Part shown: positions 28,301-36,977 of the stretch, one piece after another
Numbering within the stretch: the first letter of the stretch is position 1
How the letters are laid out: each line of letters begins with the position of its first letter
Assembly: GCF_024721975.1 (NCBI RefSeq)
Contig: NZ_JANQBB010000001.1
Location: forward strand, 744,001 to 808,000
From: Paenibacillus endoradicis
Lineage (GTDB): Bacteria > Bacillota > Bacilli > Paenibacillales > Paenibacillaceae
Length of the DNA: 64,000 bases
Direction of reading: 5' to 3'
Position numbers and translations under genes: made by a program
The notes under the pieces: generated by a model
Databases searched by the model: none
Told to the model about the DNA's origin: nothing
The model's input: only the letters and a program-made list of their open reading frames with translations

Positions 28301-28322
28301 CTCCTTTTTGAGCATGCTTTAG
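28074..28322 (+). CDS. Doubtful small ORF inside the repeat region
   Basis: Open frame of 82 codons ending 37 bases before copA. No Shine-Dalgarno precedes its ATG codons. The frame stays open through both repeat units and upstream back to 28026, and the translation shows an internal echo (EVQKTGFDND and EVQTVEFAND) that follows from the DNA repeat. It may be an unselected frame in repeat DNA, a leader peptide, or a short unknown protein. No family is recognised. Confidence 0.22.
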   Translation: MMQAAYSASKVPFISCSSAHVPITYVVRFTSLTSWHLLGSESPLFEPLLEEEVQTVEFANDDCLHIIFYNEYEANSSFLSML

Positions 28323-28359
28323 ATGAAGGTACTACTACTTGCCGATCGGAGGCGCATTT

Positions 28360-30636
28360 ATGGAGCAGAAGCTTGACCAGGAATATTCAGAGGAAATTGT
28401 CTTATCCGTTCAGGGAATGAGTTGCTCTGCTTGTGCAACTCGGATTGAACGTAAGCTGACACGTATGCCAGGTGTTGAAGAAGTAGCGGTTAGTTATCCA
28501 CTTAGGACGGCATGGATTCAATCTTCAAGTAGAGAGATCAATGTCAAGCAGGTAATGAAATTAATAGAGCAGCTTGGATTTCTAGCACATGTTCATCAGT
28601 CAACCATCGAAGATATGAAACAAGAGAAACGTTTGCTACAGCGAAGACTATTGTGGGCAAGCGTTTTTACTTTGCCGTTAATATGTTCGATGATTCAACA
28701 TTTCGCTCCTCTACATGGCTTGATGAACATAATTCCAAACTGGTTATTCGCCCCGTGGTTACAGCTAATTTTGGCGACGATCGTACAATTTATAATCGGA
28801 GTTCCATTCTATATTAGTGCTTATCATGCGATAAGAGAAAAGCTCGCCAATATGGATGTACTTGTTGTCATTGGTACGACATCGGCATATTTGTATAGTC
28901 ATTACGAAGTATTGCGCAATGGGCTTGATGGAATATGGCAATATGCAAGCTACGATACGGCTGCACTTTACTTTGAAAGCTCTGCTGTCGTCATTACAGC
29001 CGTATTACTAGGGAAATATATTGAATTAAATGCTTCACTTAAGCTACAGCAAGAACATGATGCATTTGCAAAATTAGAGGTAAATGAGACGATTGTAGAG
29101 CGAAATGGTCAGTTACAGTCTATTCGTACAGAGTTTGTTAAAGTAGATGATATTGTTCATGTCCAGGAGCAACAGTACATTCCTGTAGATGGTTTCGTAC
29201 AGCGTGGTGAAGCTTATGTGGAGGAAGCTTTACTAACAGGGGAACAAGGTCTCATAAGTAAGGGATCAGGGGATCGCGTATGGGCAGGAACGTTTCAAGC
29301 GCAAGGTACGCTCGTATTGTTGACTACTGCAACTGGGCATCAGACGATGTTGAATCGAATCCGGGAACTTGTAAGGCAAGGGCAACGCTCTAAGACAAGC
29401 ATACAGCGTCAAGTTGATAAAGTGATACGTTGGTTTGTTCCGGCGATTCTACTATTAGCGGCAAGTACATTGCTTTGCTGGATCGTTTGGGGTGAAGCTG
29501 GTACTTTGAGTGAAGGGGTGTTTAGTGCACTTGCTGTACTTCTTGTGGCATGTCCTTGTGCATTAGGGCTTGCCGCACCAATCTCACTGTCGATAACGAG
29601 TAGTAGACTTGTAAAGCATGGGTTAATTGTGAAAGATGCTAGCGTACTTGAGCGGCTTGCCGATGTCGACGCTGTAATATTTGATAAGACAGGCACATTA
29701 ACAGAAGGAAAGTTAAGTATTAGTTATTTGAAAAGCTTCAATATCTCACGTATCCAGCTCTTAAATTATGTAGGCGCATTAGAACAGAAAGAAGAACATC
29801 CCATTGCTCATGCTATTCAAATGGAATTGCGGTCACAAGACGCTCGTGCTACATTGGTTCCAAAAGTTGAGCGACTAACATCATATCCAGGTAGAGGTGT
29901 AACGGGCTATATTGCTAATCATCAATTTATTGTAGGTAATGAGCGCTTACTAGAGCAACATCATATTAAGCTTCCTGCATATATCGTAGAGATTGCTGCA
30001 GAACGATTGATACATGGCGAAACGCTAATTTATTGTATTCAAAATGAACGTTGTGTTGGCTTGATTGGTCTATCCGATGGACTAAAACGCTCCGCAAAGA
30101 AAAGTATCGCACTGTTGCAAAAGCTAGGTGTGCATGCCATTATGGCAACTGGAGATCATCCTGCACCAGCATATCGCATTGCTAGAGAAGCCGGAATTTC
30201 TGAAGTCAATGCAAAGCTATTACCAGAACAAAAGCTAGAATTGTTGCAAAAACTACAAGCCAATGGCTCTATTATTGCAATGGTAGGCGATGGATGGAAT
30301 GATGCTCCAGCGTTAGCAAGTGCACATATCGGTATCGCGATGAGTAATAGTACTGAAGCGGCGCTTCATGCAGGGCATATGACATTACTATATTCACAGC
30401 TAACGAGTATCCCGATATCCATCGAGATGAGTCGAATGACTGTACGTAATATTAAACAAAATCTTGGATTTGCGTTAGTCTACAATAGCATTATGCTTCC
30501 CTTTGCAGCACTAGGATTTTTAGAGCCATGGATGGCAGGTATCGCGATGGCATTAAGTTCAGTCTGCGTTGTGTTCAATGCTCTTTCATTGCATGTTCGT
30601 CTGAATCGTGCCGAGAGAGCCGTGGAATCAGTATGA
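28360..30636 (+). CDS. copA: Copper-exporting P1B-type ATPase
   Basis: Metal-pumping ATPase of 758 residues. ATG 28360 has CGGAGG eight bases upstream; the reading from 28339 starts before that site. One N-terminal HMA domain carries GMSCSACATR (Cys22, Cys25). The channel motif is CPC (398-400), the phosphorylated residue is Asp442 in DKTGT, HPIAHAI is the nucleotide-binding HP motif, and GDGWNDAPAL is the hinge. The last two membrane segments carry YNSIMLP and MALSSVCVV, the pattern of Cu(I)-selective P1B-1 pumps. Its stop overlaps the next start, so it is coupled to the SafE-type protein. No CsoR or CueR operator was seen upstream. Confidence 0.93.
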   Translation: MEQKLDQEYSEEIVLSVQGMSCSACATRIERKLTRMPGVEEVAVSYPLRTAWIQSSSREINVKQVMKLIEQLGFLAHVHQSTIEDMKQEKRLLQRRLLWASVFTLPLICSMIQHFAPLHGLMNIIPNWLFAPWLQLILATIVQFIIGVPFYISAYHAIREKLANMDVLVVIGTTSAYLYSHYEVLRNGLDGIWQYASYDTAALYFESSAVVITAVLLGKYIELNASLKLQQEHDAFAKLEVNETIVERNGQLQSIRTEFVKVDDIVHVQEQQYIPVDGFVQRGEAYVEEALLTGEQGLISKGSGDRVWAGTFQAQGTLVLLTTATGHQTMLNRIRELVRQGQRSKTSIQRQVDKVIRWFVPAILLLAASTLLCWIVWGEAGTLSEGVFSALAVLLVACPCALGLAAPISLSITSSRLVKHGLIVKDASVLERLADVDAVIFDKTGTLTEGKLSISYLKSFNISRIQLLNYVGALEQKEEHPIAHAIQMELRSQDARATLVPKVERLTSYPGRGVTGYIANHQFIVGNERLLEQHHIKLPAYIVEIAAERLIHGETLIYCIQNERCVGLIGLSDGLKRSAKKSIALLQKLGVHAIMATGDHPAPAYRIAREAGISEVNAKLLPEQKLELLQKLQANGSIIAMVGDGWNDAPALASAHIGIAMSNSTEAALHAGHMTLLYSQLTSIPISIEMSRMTVRNIKQNLGFALVYNSIMLPFAALGFLEPWMAGIAMALSSVCVVFNALSLHVRLNRAERAVESV

Positions 30637-31316
30637 TGACAATGAGCAGTATGATCTTAGTAGTAATGACAGGTCTACTAAGTAGCGCACATTGCATCGG
30701 CATGTGTGGTGGTATCGTTACAGCAGTTACGCTGCAATCGCCACTTTCAGCTACAAAAACAACACTTCTTTATCATGCTGGTCGAGCGTTTTCCTATACG
30801 TTATTCGGAATCTTACTTGGTGCTGTTGGCTCATTTGTTGAAGTAGCGGGACAAATAGCAGGTATGAAAGGGATCGCATCAATTGTTGGCGGTTGTTTTC
30901 TATTATTATGGGTATGGCGTAAATTTCAAATTCCAGGGATGAGCAAGTTGTCAGCGAAATTACATAAGAATTTATTTAATGGCGTTAAATACATGCGTGG
31001 AGGTCAACAGTGGTATGTGCTGGCGACCGGTGTTGCATTCGGTTTCTTGCCATGTGGTCTTACCTATGCGATGGGGATTGAAGCCGCGGCGACTGGTCAC
31101 TGGTATACGGGTGGGCTTACGATGTTGTTATTTGCCGTTGGGACATTTCCAGCGCTTCTTCTAGCGGCATCGGTCTCCATCGTCGCTAGTAAGAAATGGC
31201 GGAAAGTGATGCGTGAACTAGGAACTTGGACTGCTGTAATTATAGGTATTATCTCTATTATGCGTGGGTTGGCTGCAGGTGGGATTATCCCGTCAATACA
31301 TCATTGGTTGTGGTAG
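30633..31316 (+). CDS. SafE/TauE-like membrane protein (COG2836 type) coupled to copA
   Basis: Membrane protein of 227 residues, six segments, starting at ATG 30633, which overlaps the copA stop (ATGA); a second ATG follows immediately. SSAHCIGMCGGI in the first segment and GFLPCGLTYAMG in the fourth are the conserved Cys/Met motifs of the COG2836 group, often labelled sulfite exporter. In many bacteria this group sits with CcoI/FixI copper ATPases of cbb3-oxidase assembly. Coupling to copA here favours a copper-related job over sulfite export; that is inference. Confidence 0.82.
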   Translation: MMTMSSMILVVMTGLLSSAHCIGMCGGIVTAVTLQSPLSATKTTLLYHAGRAFSYTLFGILLGAVGSFVEVAGQIAGMKGIASIVGGCFLLLWVWRKFQIPGMSKLSAKLHKNLFNGVKYMRGGQQWYVLATGVAFGFLPCGLTYAMGIEAAATGHWYTGGLTMLLFAVGTFPALLLAASVSIVASKKWRKVMRELGTWTAVIIGIISIMRGLAAGGIIPSIHHWLW

Positions 31317-31354
31317 CGCATCGGGTTTCATTGCGCAGTAGTTGAAGATTACTT

Positions 31355-31400
31355 AAATGAAAACAACAGCCTTAATCGGCTGCTGTTTTCATTTTTTTTG
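31355..31400. terminator. Bidirectional terminator
   Basis: AATGAAAACA-CAGCC pairs with GGCTG-TGTTTTCATT, followed by a T-run to 31400 on the plus strand; the minus strand has AT-rich sequence after the stem. It serves the copA operon and overlaps the 3' end of the lipoprotein gene read from the other side. Confidence 0.8.
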
Positions 31401-31716
31401 CTTTATAATAAGAACCATTATCAAGTACTGCAATATAATCGATTGGCTCGACATCCTTTATTTTAAATAGTTTTGTTCCTTTTTGATACTTATTGGAAAA
31501 AAGATTCGGTAGATCATCACTTTCATTCGTAGAGTGTATTTTTATTGCTCCAATTTCACTCTCAACCTCAGTAATGACTTCATTGGTCATCGTATAAACT
31601 TGATTATTCCAAGTCACAACCTCATAGGCCCAACTTTGCAATTGGTTTGGATTCGAATTTGAACATGCCACAAGCAACAAGATCGAAGTAAGTAATAATA
31701 CTAACGATTTTTTCAT
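31372..31716 (-). CDS. Small lipoprotein, unknown function
   Basis: Protein of 114 residues: signal sequence with lipobox LLVACSN (Cys near 18), then a mature part of about 95 residues with alternating hydrophobic strands (YEVVTWNNQVYTMTNEV) and a basic C-terminus (KAKKMKTAAD). Start ATG 31716 follows AGGAGGA on the minus strand. It should be membrane-anchored on the outer face. No named family recognised; compact lipoproteins of this size with NQVY-type strands are frequent in Bacillales. The last codons lie in the terminator stem. Confidence 0.75.
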   Translation of the reverse strand: MKKSLVLLLTSILLLVACSNSNPNQLQSWAYEVVTWNNQVYTMTNEVITEVESEIGAIKIHSTNESDDLPNLFSNKYQKGTKLFKIKDVEPIDYIAVLDNGSYYKAKKMKTAAD

Positions 31717-31866
31717 CCAAATCCTCCTTGTATTATATGATTAGTATCTTATGATAGTAGTACCTCTGTTTCTATTCTTCATCAAAAGACGTTTACAATC
31801 ATTGTAAGGTTGCGGGAATTCAAGAAATTATATGGAATAATATTACAAGATGACTGTAGGTTCGAA

Positions 31867-32319
31867 CTATAACGATTTAACAGGTACACATATATCGCAA
31901 TAATCATATGCAGTCATCTCACTACTGTATCTTTCTAATATCGGTCTGTTATCTATTTGATAGCCAACATTCTGCAAAGTTGGGAAAATTTCAGCCCACG
32001 CTTTCTGAATATCTTCTGCCGTATGTTTAACTTTGTAAATAAAATAATCCCCTCCTGAAAGTTCACCTTCACCAATTGAATCGTCAATTTGATAATCTTC
32101 TGAAATGACAATACAAGCATCGTATCTACAATATTGAGGTGGTGTTGTTTCAGGATTATCTTGCGAAATTCCAAAAATAATTCCTGATGTGTAAAGGTTT
32201 TTCTCCTTAGCCCATGTCTTTAACTTCTCCATTGCTTGAATGTTTGCAGGGCCATATGGACCAACTTGTCGCACATAGGCAATACGAGATTGTGGAAGAG
32301 TTTCAATGGTATGTTTCAT
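31867..32319 (-). CDS. GyrI-like/AraC effector-binding domain protein
   Basis: Single-domain protein of 150 residues beginning with the conserved opening ETLPQSRIAYVRQVGPYG, then WAKEKNLY, a YDACIVI strand and a C-terminal CDICVPV strand, all in the order of the SOUL/GyrI-like fold. Stand-alone members bind small hydrophobic ligands or, in E. coli GyrI/SbmC, protect gyrase; the role here is open. Start ATG 32319 follows AAGGAG. It lies downstream of the AraC regulator in the same direction, 90 bases away, and may be cotranscribed with it. Confidence 0.85.
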   Translation of the reverse strand: MKHTIETLPQSRIAYVRQVGPYGPANIQAMEKLKTWAKEKNLYTSGIIFGISQDNPETTPPQYCRYDACIVISEDYQIDDSIGEGELSGGDYFIYKVKHTAEDIQKAWAEIFPTLQNVGYQIDNRPILERYSSEMTAYDYCDICVPVKSL

Positions 32320-32409
32320 AGTCTCATTCTCCTTTTACTGTAAGTTATTGCTACATTTCGAATACTATTATGATATAAAAAAATAATCAATTACTTTTTT
32401 GGAAAATGC

Positions 32410-33252
32410 TTAATGCCCATATTTCTTCTCATATTCTGTAGGTGAAACTCCATTGTGTCGTTTGAAAAGCTTAGAGAAGTAAAGCGCATCGTTAAAACCT
32501 ACTGCTTGAGCCACTTGATTAACAGGGATATGTTGAGCAAGTAATAATTGAGCTTGCTCTAGTCTTACTTTAATAAGATAAGCTAATGGTGAAATTCCTA
32601 TCGTTTGCTTAAATAATTTACAGAGATGACTACGATGATATCCAACACGTTGAGCTAATTCTTCAATCGTAATTGGCTGTGGATAATGATAATCGATATA
32701 CGCAATAGATTCCTCAATCTGTCGCTCTGAGGTTACTTTATGATCAAATTGATTTGATTTGAAAGGTTCATTTGCTTGACAATACTTTGCAAGCAGCAAT
32801 TGAAGATAACCACTTGCTTCTAGCGAAGAATAGAGCTCATTAGAAGAGAGTAACGTAATAATTTGTTCGATGTACGGATAAATTTCGTCAGTCGATAAAG
32901 ATTGAACGATAGGATGCTTAGTGGTGATGTTACTACGCTGCAAAATATGTTTGAACCGATTACCTTTGAATCCAATCCAACAATATTGCCAGGGTTCATG
33001 TTTATTAGAGGTATACTGCACAGATTCACCTGGAAAGATGAAAAAACTATCTCCACTAGTTAGAGAATAAGTATTTCCTCCAACTTTCATCTCACCTTTG
33101 CCTGCTATTACATAATGCACAATATAATAGGGATGAATTAATGGCCCCATATTGTGTAACGCATTTGTTTGAGCTTGTCCTGCAAATAAAATATCGTCAA
33201 TTTGAGGATCGAAGCTCGTATGAATACTCAATAACTGTAACGTCTCACTCAT
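32410..33252 (-). CDS. AraC-family transcriptional regulator
   Basis: Regulator of 280 residues: N-terminal cupin-type sugar-binding domain (HYVIAGKGEMKVGG, DSFFIFPGE) and C-terminal double helix-turn-helix (YHRSHLCKLFKQTIG, then NDALYFSKLFKRHNGVSPTEY). I start at ATG 33252, with GGGGGT seven bases upstream, rather than at 33267, which overlaps that site. It is transcribed away from the GH4 alpha-galactosidase gene, and two half-sites 21 bases apart lie in front of that gene. It probably activates the galactosidase gene in response to a galactoside. Confidence 0.9.
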   Translation of the reverse strand: MSETLQLLSIHTSFDPQIDDILFAGQAQTNALHNMGPLIHPYYIVHYVIAGKGEMKVGGNTYSLTSGDSFFIFPGESVQYTSNKHEPWQYCWIGFKGNRFKHILQRSNITTKHPIVQSLSTDEIYPYIEQIITLLSSNELYSSLEASGYLQLLLAKYCQANEPFKSNQFDHKVTSERQIEESIAYIDYHYPQPITIEELAQRVGYHRSHLCKLFKQTIGISPLAYLIKVRLEQAQLLLAQHIPVNQVAQAVGFNDALYFSKLFKRHNGVSPTEYEKKYGH

Positions 33253-33339
33253 GGAAAAGACCCCCATAATATTATTAATATTTCAGTAAGTTAATACAAC
33301 TCTAACTACATAATAGTAAAATGAAAGAAAACTACAAAT

Positions 33340-33368
33340 GTCCATATAACGATTCGAAAAGTCTATAT
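33340..33368. promoter_or_regulatory. Direct-repeat operator candidate for the AraC regulator
   Basis: GTCNATAT occurs at 33340-33347 and 33361-33368, exactly 21 bases apart (two helical turns), as for paired AraC-family half-sites. The second lies just upstream of the -35 position of the galactosidase promoter, the place for an activator. Confidence 0.5.
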
Positions 33369-33371
33369 GCG

Positions 33372-33399
33372 TTATTGTAATTAATAGATATATTATAAA
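33372..33399 (+). promoter_or_regulatory. Possible promoter of the GH4 gene
   Basis: TTATTG (33372-33377) and TATAAA (33394-33399) with 16 bases between. The -35 is poor, which fits a promoter needing an activator. Confidence 0.35.
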
Positions 33400-33454
33400 G
33401 GAGAAATGCTTATAACAACAACTAATTTTCAATTCGAAAGGTAGGGAAATATCA

Positions 33455-34753
33455 ATGTCTAAAATTACTTTTCTAGGTGCAGGAAGTACTGTCTTTGCAA
33501 AAAATGTACTAGGTGATGTAATGTTAACTCCTTCATTACAAGGTTTTGAATTGGCATTATTCGATATTGATCCAACTCGCTTGAAAGAATCCGAAATTAT
33601 ATTAAAAAATGTATGTGAGGCTGCCGGTAGTTCATGTCGCATTGTAGCGTATTCTAATCGTAAAGAAGCCCTGAAAGGCGCAACGTATATCGTTAATGCG
33701 ATTCAAGTAGGTGGCTATGATCCATGCACGATTACGGATTTTGAAATTCCGAAGAAATACGGGTTACGTCAAACGATAGCGGATACTGTTGGTATCGGCG
33801 GTCTGTTCAGAAATCTTCGCACAATTCCAGTAATGATGGAGTTTGCTAGAGATATTAATGAGGTTTGTCCAGACGCATTGTTCTTGAACTATAGTAATCC
33901 GATGGCAGTATTAACGAATGTGATGAATACACATGGTGGAGTAAATACTGTAGGACTTTGTCATAGTGTGCAAGTATGCGTACAAGATTTATTGAAACAT
34001 TTGGAAATCGACAATAGCGGCATTAGATCTAAAATAGCTGGTATTAATCATATGGCATGGTTGCTTGAAATAACAAAGGATGGTCAAGATATTTATCCTG
34101 AAATTAAGCGTCTCGCTCGTTTGAAACAAGGTGAGAAGCATCATGATATGGTACGTTATGAACTGATGGTCAAGTTCGGTTACTACATTACGGAATCAAG
34201 TGAACATAATGCTGAATATCATCCTTACTTCATTAAGTCGCAATATCCCGAGCAAATTGAACGTTTCAATATTCCTCTTGATGAATATCCTCGTCGTTGT
34301 GTTAATCAGATCAATGAGTGGAAGCAGAAGCGGGATGAAATTATGAACAATGCTTCTCTTGAACATTCTCGCACACATGAATATGGATCTTATATAATGG
34401 AAGCGATCGAGACGAATATTCCTATTAAAATAGGTGGTAACGTCATGAATACAGGACTTATTACGAATTTACCGAAAGAAGCTTGTGTAGAAGTACCATG
34501 TCTTGTTGATGCAAATGGCGTTCAACCAACTTACATTGGTGATCTTCCTCCACAGCTTGCTGCACTTAATCGCACGAATATTAACACACAACTATTAACG
34601 ATCGAAGCTGCAATAACAGGTAAAAAGGAACATATCTATCACGCAGCACTACTTGATCCTCATACTTCAGCTGAATTGTCGATAGATCATATTATTGCAC
34701 TGTGCGATGAGTTGATCGAAGCACATGGTAGCTGGTTGCCGACGTATAAGTAA
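33455..34753 (+). CDS. melA: GH4 alpha-galactosidase/alpha-glucosidase
   Basis: Family 4 glycosidase of 432 residues, NAD- and metal-dependent. It opens with the Rossmann motif KITFLGAGSTVF, followed by NAIQVGG (near 74-80), CHSVQ with the metal-binding Cys (near 170) and GINHMAWLL (near 200). The Cys, His and Asn set supports the MelA subgroup rather than phospho-glucosidases. No signal peptide: acts on imported sugars such as melibiose; the transporter is not here. ATG follows AAAGGTAGGG. The divergent AraC regulator and direct repeats suggest inducible control. Gal versus Glc specificity cannot be settled by eye. Confidence 0.85.
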   Translation: MSKITFLGAGSTVFAKNVLGDVMLTPSLQGFELALFDIDPTRLKESEIILKNVCEAAGSSCRIVAYSNRKEALKGATYIVNAIQVGGYDPCTITDFEIPKKYGLRQTIADTVGIGGLFRNLRTIPVMMEFARDINEVCPDALFLNYSNPMAVLTNVMNTHGGVNTVGLCHSVQVCVQDLLKHLEIDNSGIRSKIAGINHMAWLLEITKDGQDIYPEIKRLARLKQGEKHHDMVRYELMVKFGYYITESSEHNAEYHPYFIKSQYPEQIERFNIPLDEYPRRCVNQINEWKQKRDEIMNNASLEHSRTHEYGSYIMEAIETNIPIKIGGNVMNTGLITNLPKEACVEVPCLVDANGVQPTYIGDLPPQLAALNRTNINTQLLTIEAAITGKKEHIYHAALLDPHTSAELSIDHIIALCDELIEAHGSWLPTYK

Positions 34754-34822
34754 TTACCAAAATGCAGTTCAGTTGATATTAACTACAAGCGCGATAGATT
34801 AGCTAGAGAACGTAAATTGAAG

Positions 34823-34877
34823 ATACCTCCAAATATACGATTAGCTTTTCGCTTCGTATGTTTGGAGGTATATTTTT
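34823..34877 (+). terminator. Rho-independent terminator
   Basis: ATACCTCCAAA-TACGA pairs with TCGTA-TTTGGAGGTAT (one internal mismatch pair), followed by ATTTTT at 34872-34877. Confidence 0.85.
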
Positions 34878-34975
34878 CTGTGCTGAATTAATTTGTGTCT
34901 ATGATGAACAGAGTGTTATTCTATTCATTGACTTGAAGTGTAACTATACATATTTGGATAAAGGGAGGAATTAAA

Positions 34976-35974
34976 GTGGAACTGCATCTCAATGAGAATC
35001 AGATCAAGAAATGGGTCGTAAGAAACGCTGATTCATTAGGATTAGATGAATCGAAGTTAGATGTTCGTTATATTTACAATCCAGGCGGTTTTGTTAATCA
35101 ATCTTACCGTGTATCTGATGGCCAAACAACTTTACAGATTAAACTAGCACGTACTGAAAAAGCACACAGACTCAAGCAGTGGGCATCAATAAGTGAACAT
35201 CTGTCTACTCATTATAACGTTCCAAAATTAATAGAAGTAATCACAGAAGAAATAATAGAGGGCTACACTTTTGGTTTAGTGTTTAATTATATTGAAGGGA
35301 AATCATTAAGTACGTTAACTAATGCAAATCCAATTATAGAAAATGTATTACACTCGCTTCATCATCTACATACTGATCAAGCAATCCAACAGATGATTCG
35401 AACCGATAAGCAAGAATACTCTTATGCTGATGCATTTGCGCAGGAATATATCAGTCGATTCCAAGAAGATCTAGACATCATTAGATCCCAGCAGCATTTG
35501 CTTGATTTTGTAACATCAGATTCAATTACTTGGTTTGAGTCTGAAGTAGAAGCATTAGAACAATTGGTACGTTCTACGCCTTCATTTCAGATGAAAGCTA
35601 CAGATATTGTTCATAACGATATTAATTGGGAGAATGTATTAGTAGATAACGATAATGAGTTTTGGATTATCGATTGGGATGACTTAACGGGATGTGGTGA
35701 TGCGGCAATGGATTACTCCGTATTCTTATGGACGAAATATAATAAACAAGAGTGGCCATATTGGAGCGAACGAGTTTTAACATTGGCAGGTGTGGAGCTA
35801 TTCGAAAGGTTAGAATACTATTTCAGAGCAAAACTATTGGATAATGTCATTGATTTACTTGCTGATTATATTGAAGCAGACAATATACCCGAACTTAAAG
35901 AAATAACTCAGAAGCGGGCTAAAGAGATTCATCTCAGTGCCTACTCCGAGTATAAGAGAATATACGCGCGATAA
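34976..35974 (+). CDS. Phosphotransferase of the APH/choline kinase superfamily
   Basis: Kinase-like protein of 332 residues, GTG start behind GGGAGG at 34963-34968. The catalytic loop is IVHNDINWENVLVD (near 218-231; Asp and Asn in place) and the metal site is WIIDWDDLTGCGD. An N-terminal lobe with nucleotide-binding strands precedes it. The superfamily phosphorylates aminoglycosides, choline, sugars or thiamine analogues; the substrate here is not evident and drug resistance should not be assumed. Stands alone. Confidence 0.8.
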   Translation: MELHLNENQIKKWVVRNADSLGLDESKLDVRYIYNPGGFVNQSYRVSDGQTTLQIKLARTEKAHRLKQWASISEHLSTHYNVPKLIEVITEEIIEGYTFGLVFNYIEGKSLSTLTNANPIIENVLHSLHHLHTDQAIQQMIRTDKQEYSYADAFAQEYISRFQEDLDIIRSQQHLLDFVTSDSITWFESEVEALEQLVRSTPSFQMKATDIVHNDINWENVLVDNDNEFWIIDWDDLTGCGDAAMDYSVFLWTKYNKQEWPYWSERVLTLAGVELFERLEYYFRAKLLDNVIDLLADYIEADNIPELKEITQKRAKEIHLSAYSEYKRIYAR

Positions 35975-36054
35975 CTACTATGTGTGCTTCAACCTCTGAA
36001 CACAAGGATTCCTAGGTAGCGAATATGAAAGCGAATAATCATGGAAAGTACAGA

Positions 36055-36549
36055 CTACTTTACATCGAATGTGAAAGCTAAATGTATCGCTTCGTCTTGG
36101 GGTTGATCATCATACGTAACTGTTGCTGTAGCGACCCAAAGTCCAGGCATAACAGGAATTCCTTCGCCATGGTAAATACCGTGCTCATCAGGCGTCATCA
36201 TGAATTGAATCGTTCCACAATCCATCCTCAACATATTAAGTGTAACGGATACTTTAGTATGTACTGGTAGCGTATTACTGTTGAATTGTTGATTTAATTT
36301 TCCGTTTTCTGAATCTGAACCTGCTTCTGGCAGTAGTTGTAACGAGAACGCACTATTTGTCAGAGCAACGGCGGCATCATCATCTATTTCAAATTGTAAT
36401 TTCCCTAGTGATGTTGCATTCGTTGTGGTTTGTTTCTGGAGTGATTGATCGCGTACATTTGTACCTTGTGCCACAATATAGCTATAACCTACCCCGAATA
36501 CTAGTACAAATACAAGCAGGACAAACAGTCTAGTTTTCCATTTGGTCAC
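36055..36549 (-). CDS. FixH/YtkA-like membrane-anchored protein
   Basis: Protein of 164 residues: one N-terminal membrane segment (LFVLLVFVLVFGVGYSYIVA) and an extracellular beta domain ending in GIYHGEGIPVMPGLWVATAT, the pattern of the YtkA/FixH group. Start is GTG 36549 with GGGAGGGG six bases upstream; the TTG at 36564 overlaps that site. Members of this group are linked to copper handling and cytochrome oxidase assembly; the Met- and Cys-containing loop (MLRMDCGTIQFMM) could bind copper, which is inference. The leader has a hairpin (36582-36608) that shares a 12-base arm with the moxR leader repeats. Confidence 0.75.
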   Translation of the reverse strand: MTKWKTRLFVLLVFVLVFGVGYSYIVAQGTNVRDQSLQKQTTTNATSLGKLQFEIDDDAAVALTNSAFSLQLLPEAGSDSENGKLNQQFNSNTLPVHTKVSVTLNMLRMDCGTIQFMMTPDEHGIYHGEGIPVMPGLWVATATVTYDDQPQDEAIHLAFTFDVK

Positions 36550-36581
36550 AAGATCCCCTCCCAAAAATTTTCGTGGTTACT

Positions 36582-36608
36582 TACTTTTCATTGGATATGA
36601 AAAGTAGC
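36582..36608 (-). repeat. Leader hairpin sharing the GCTACTTTTCAT arm
   Basis: On the minus strand GCTACTTTTCAT (36608-36597) is followed by five bases and ATGAAAAGTA (36591-36582), a perfect 10-bp stem. The first 12 bases are identical to the left arm of both moxR leader units. It lies about 33 bases before the start of the FixH/YtkA-like gene. Confidence 0.6.
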
Positions 36609-36709
36609 ATCAGAATCACAATTTAATAGCTAGTTCGCAACAAAACTCTAGTTTAGTCAATATTGTAGTTAATATGTTATATGTTGAGATGCTTGCTCTT
36701 TATGTATAG

Positions 36710-36739
36710 GTGACATCATACAGTAAAATCGTGTATAGT
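36710..36739 (+). promoter_or_regulatory. Promoter of the cobalamin regulon
   Basis: GTGACA at 36710-36715 (five of six to TTGACA), 18 bases, TATAGT at 36734-36739. Transcription should begin near 36746, shortly before the riboswitch. Confidence 0.6.
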
Positions 36740-36768
36740 AAGACAGTGAAACAATTGAATAGCGTGTA

Positions 36769-36950
36769 CTTAGGTTCTATCTTGCATATTGCATAATAGA
36801 TGAAAAGGGAAGCTGGTGTAATTCCAGCGCGGACCCGCCACTGTAAGAATGGATATACGTTGTATATCGAAGTAATGTCATTTGTCACTGGATAACAATG
36901 ATCTGGGAAGACGATATTACGATTCGTTCAAGTCAGGAGACCTGCCTAAG
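36769..36950 (+). promoter_or_regulatory. Cobalamin (B12) riboswitch aptamer
   Basis: The aptamer shows the conserved core: TGAAAAGGGAAGC with the GGTGTAATTCC stem, GCGGACCCGCCACTG carrying the B12 box GCCACTG (36837-36843), the TGGGAAGACG-type region and GTCAGGAGACCTGCC. Stem P1 is closed by CTTAGG (36769-36774) and CCTAAG (36945-36950). With adenosylcobalamin bound the downstream operon should be turned off. Confidence 0.95.
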
Positions 36951-36977
36951 GAAAATATAAGCATATTCCTACGTGGA

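Noticed and set aside
33283..33642. 119-codon minus-strand frame over the start of the GH4 gene
   Set aside because: Antisense to the Rossmann motif of the galactosidase and across its promoter region.
36700..36888. 62-codon minus-strand frame over the riboswitch
   Set aside because: Overlaps the conserved aptamer and promoter; no ribosome site.
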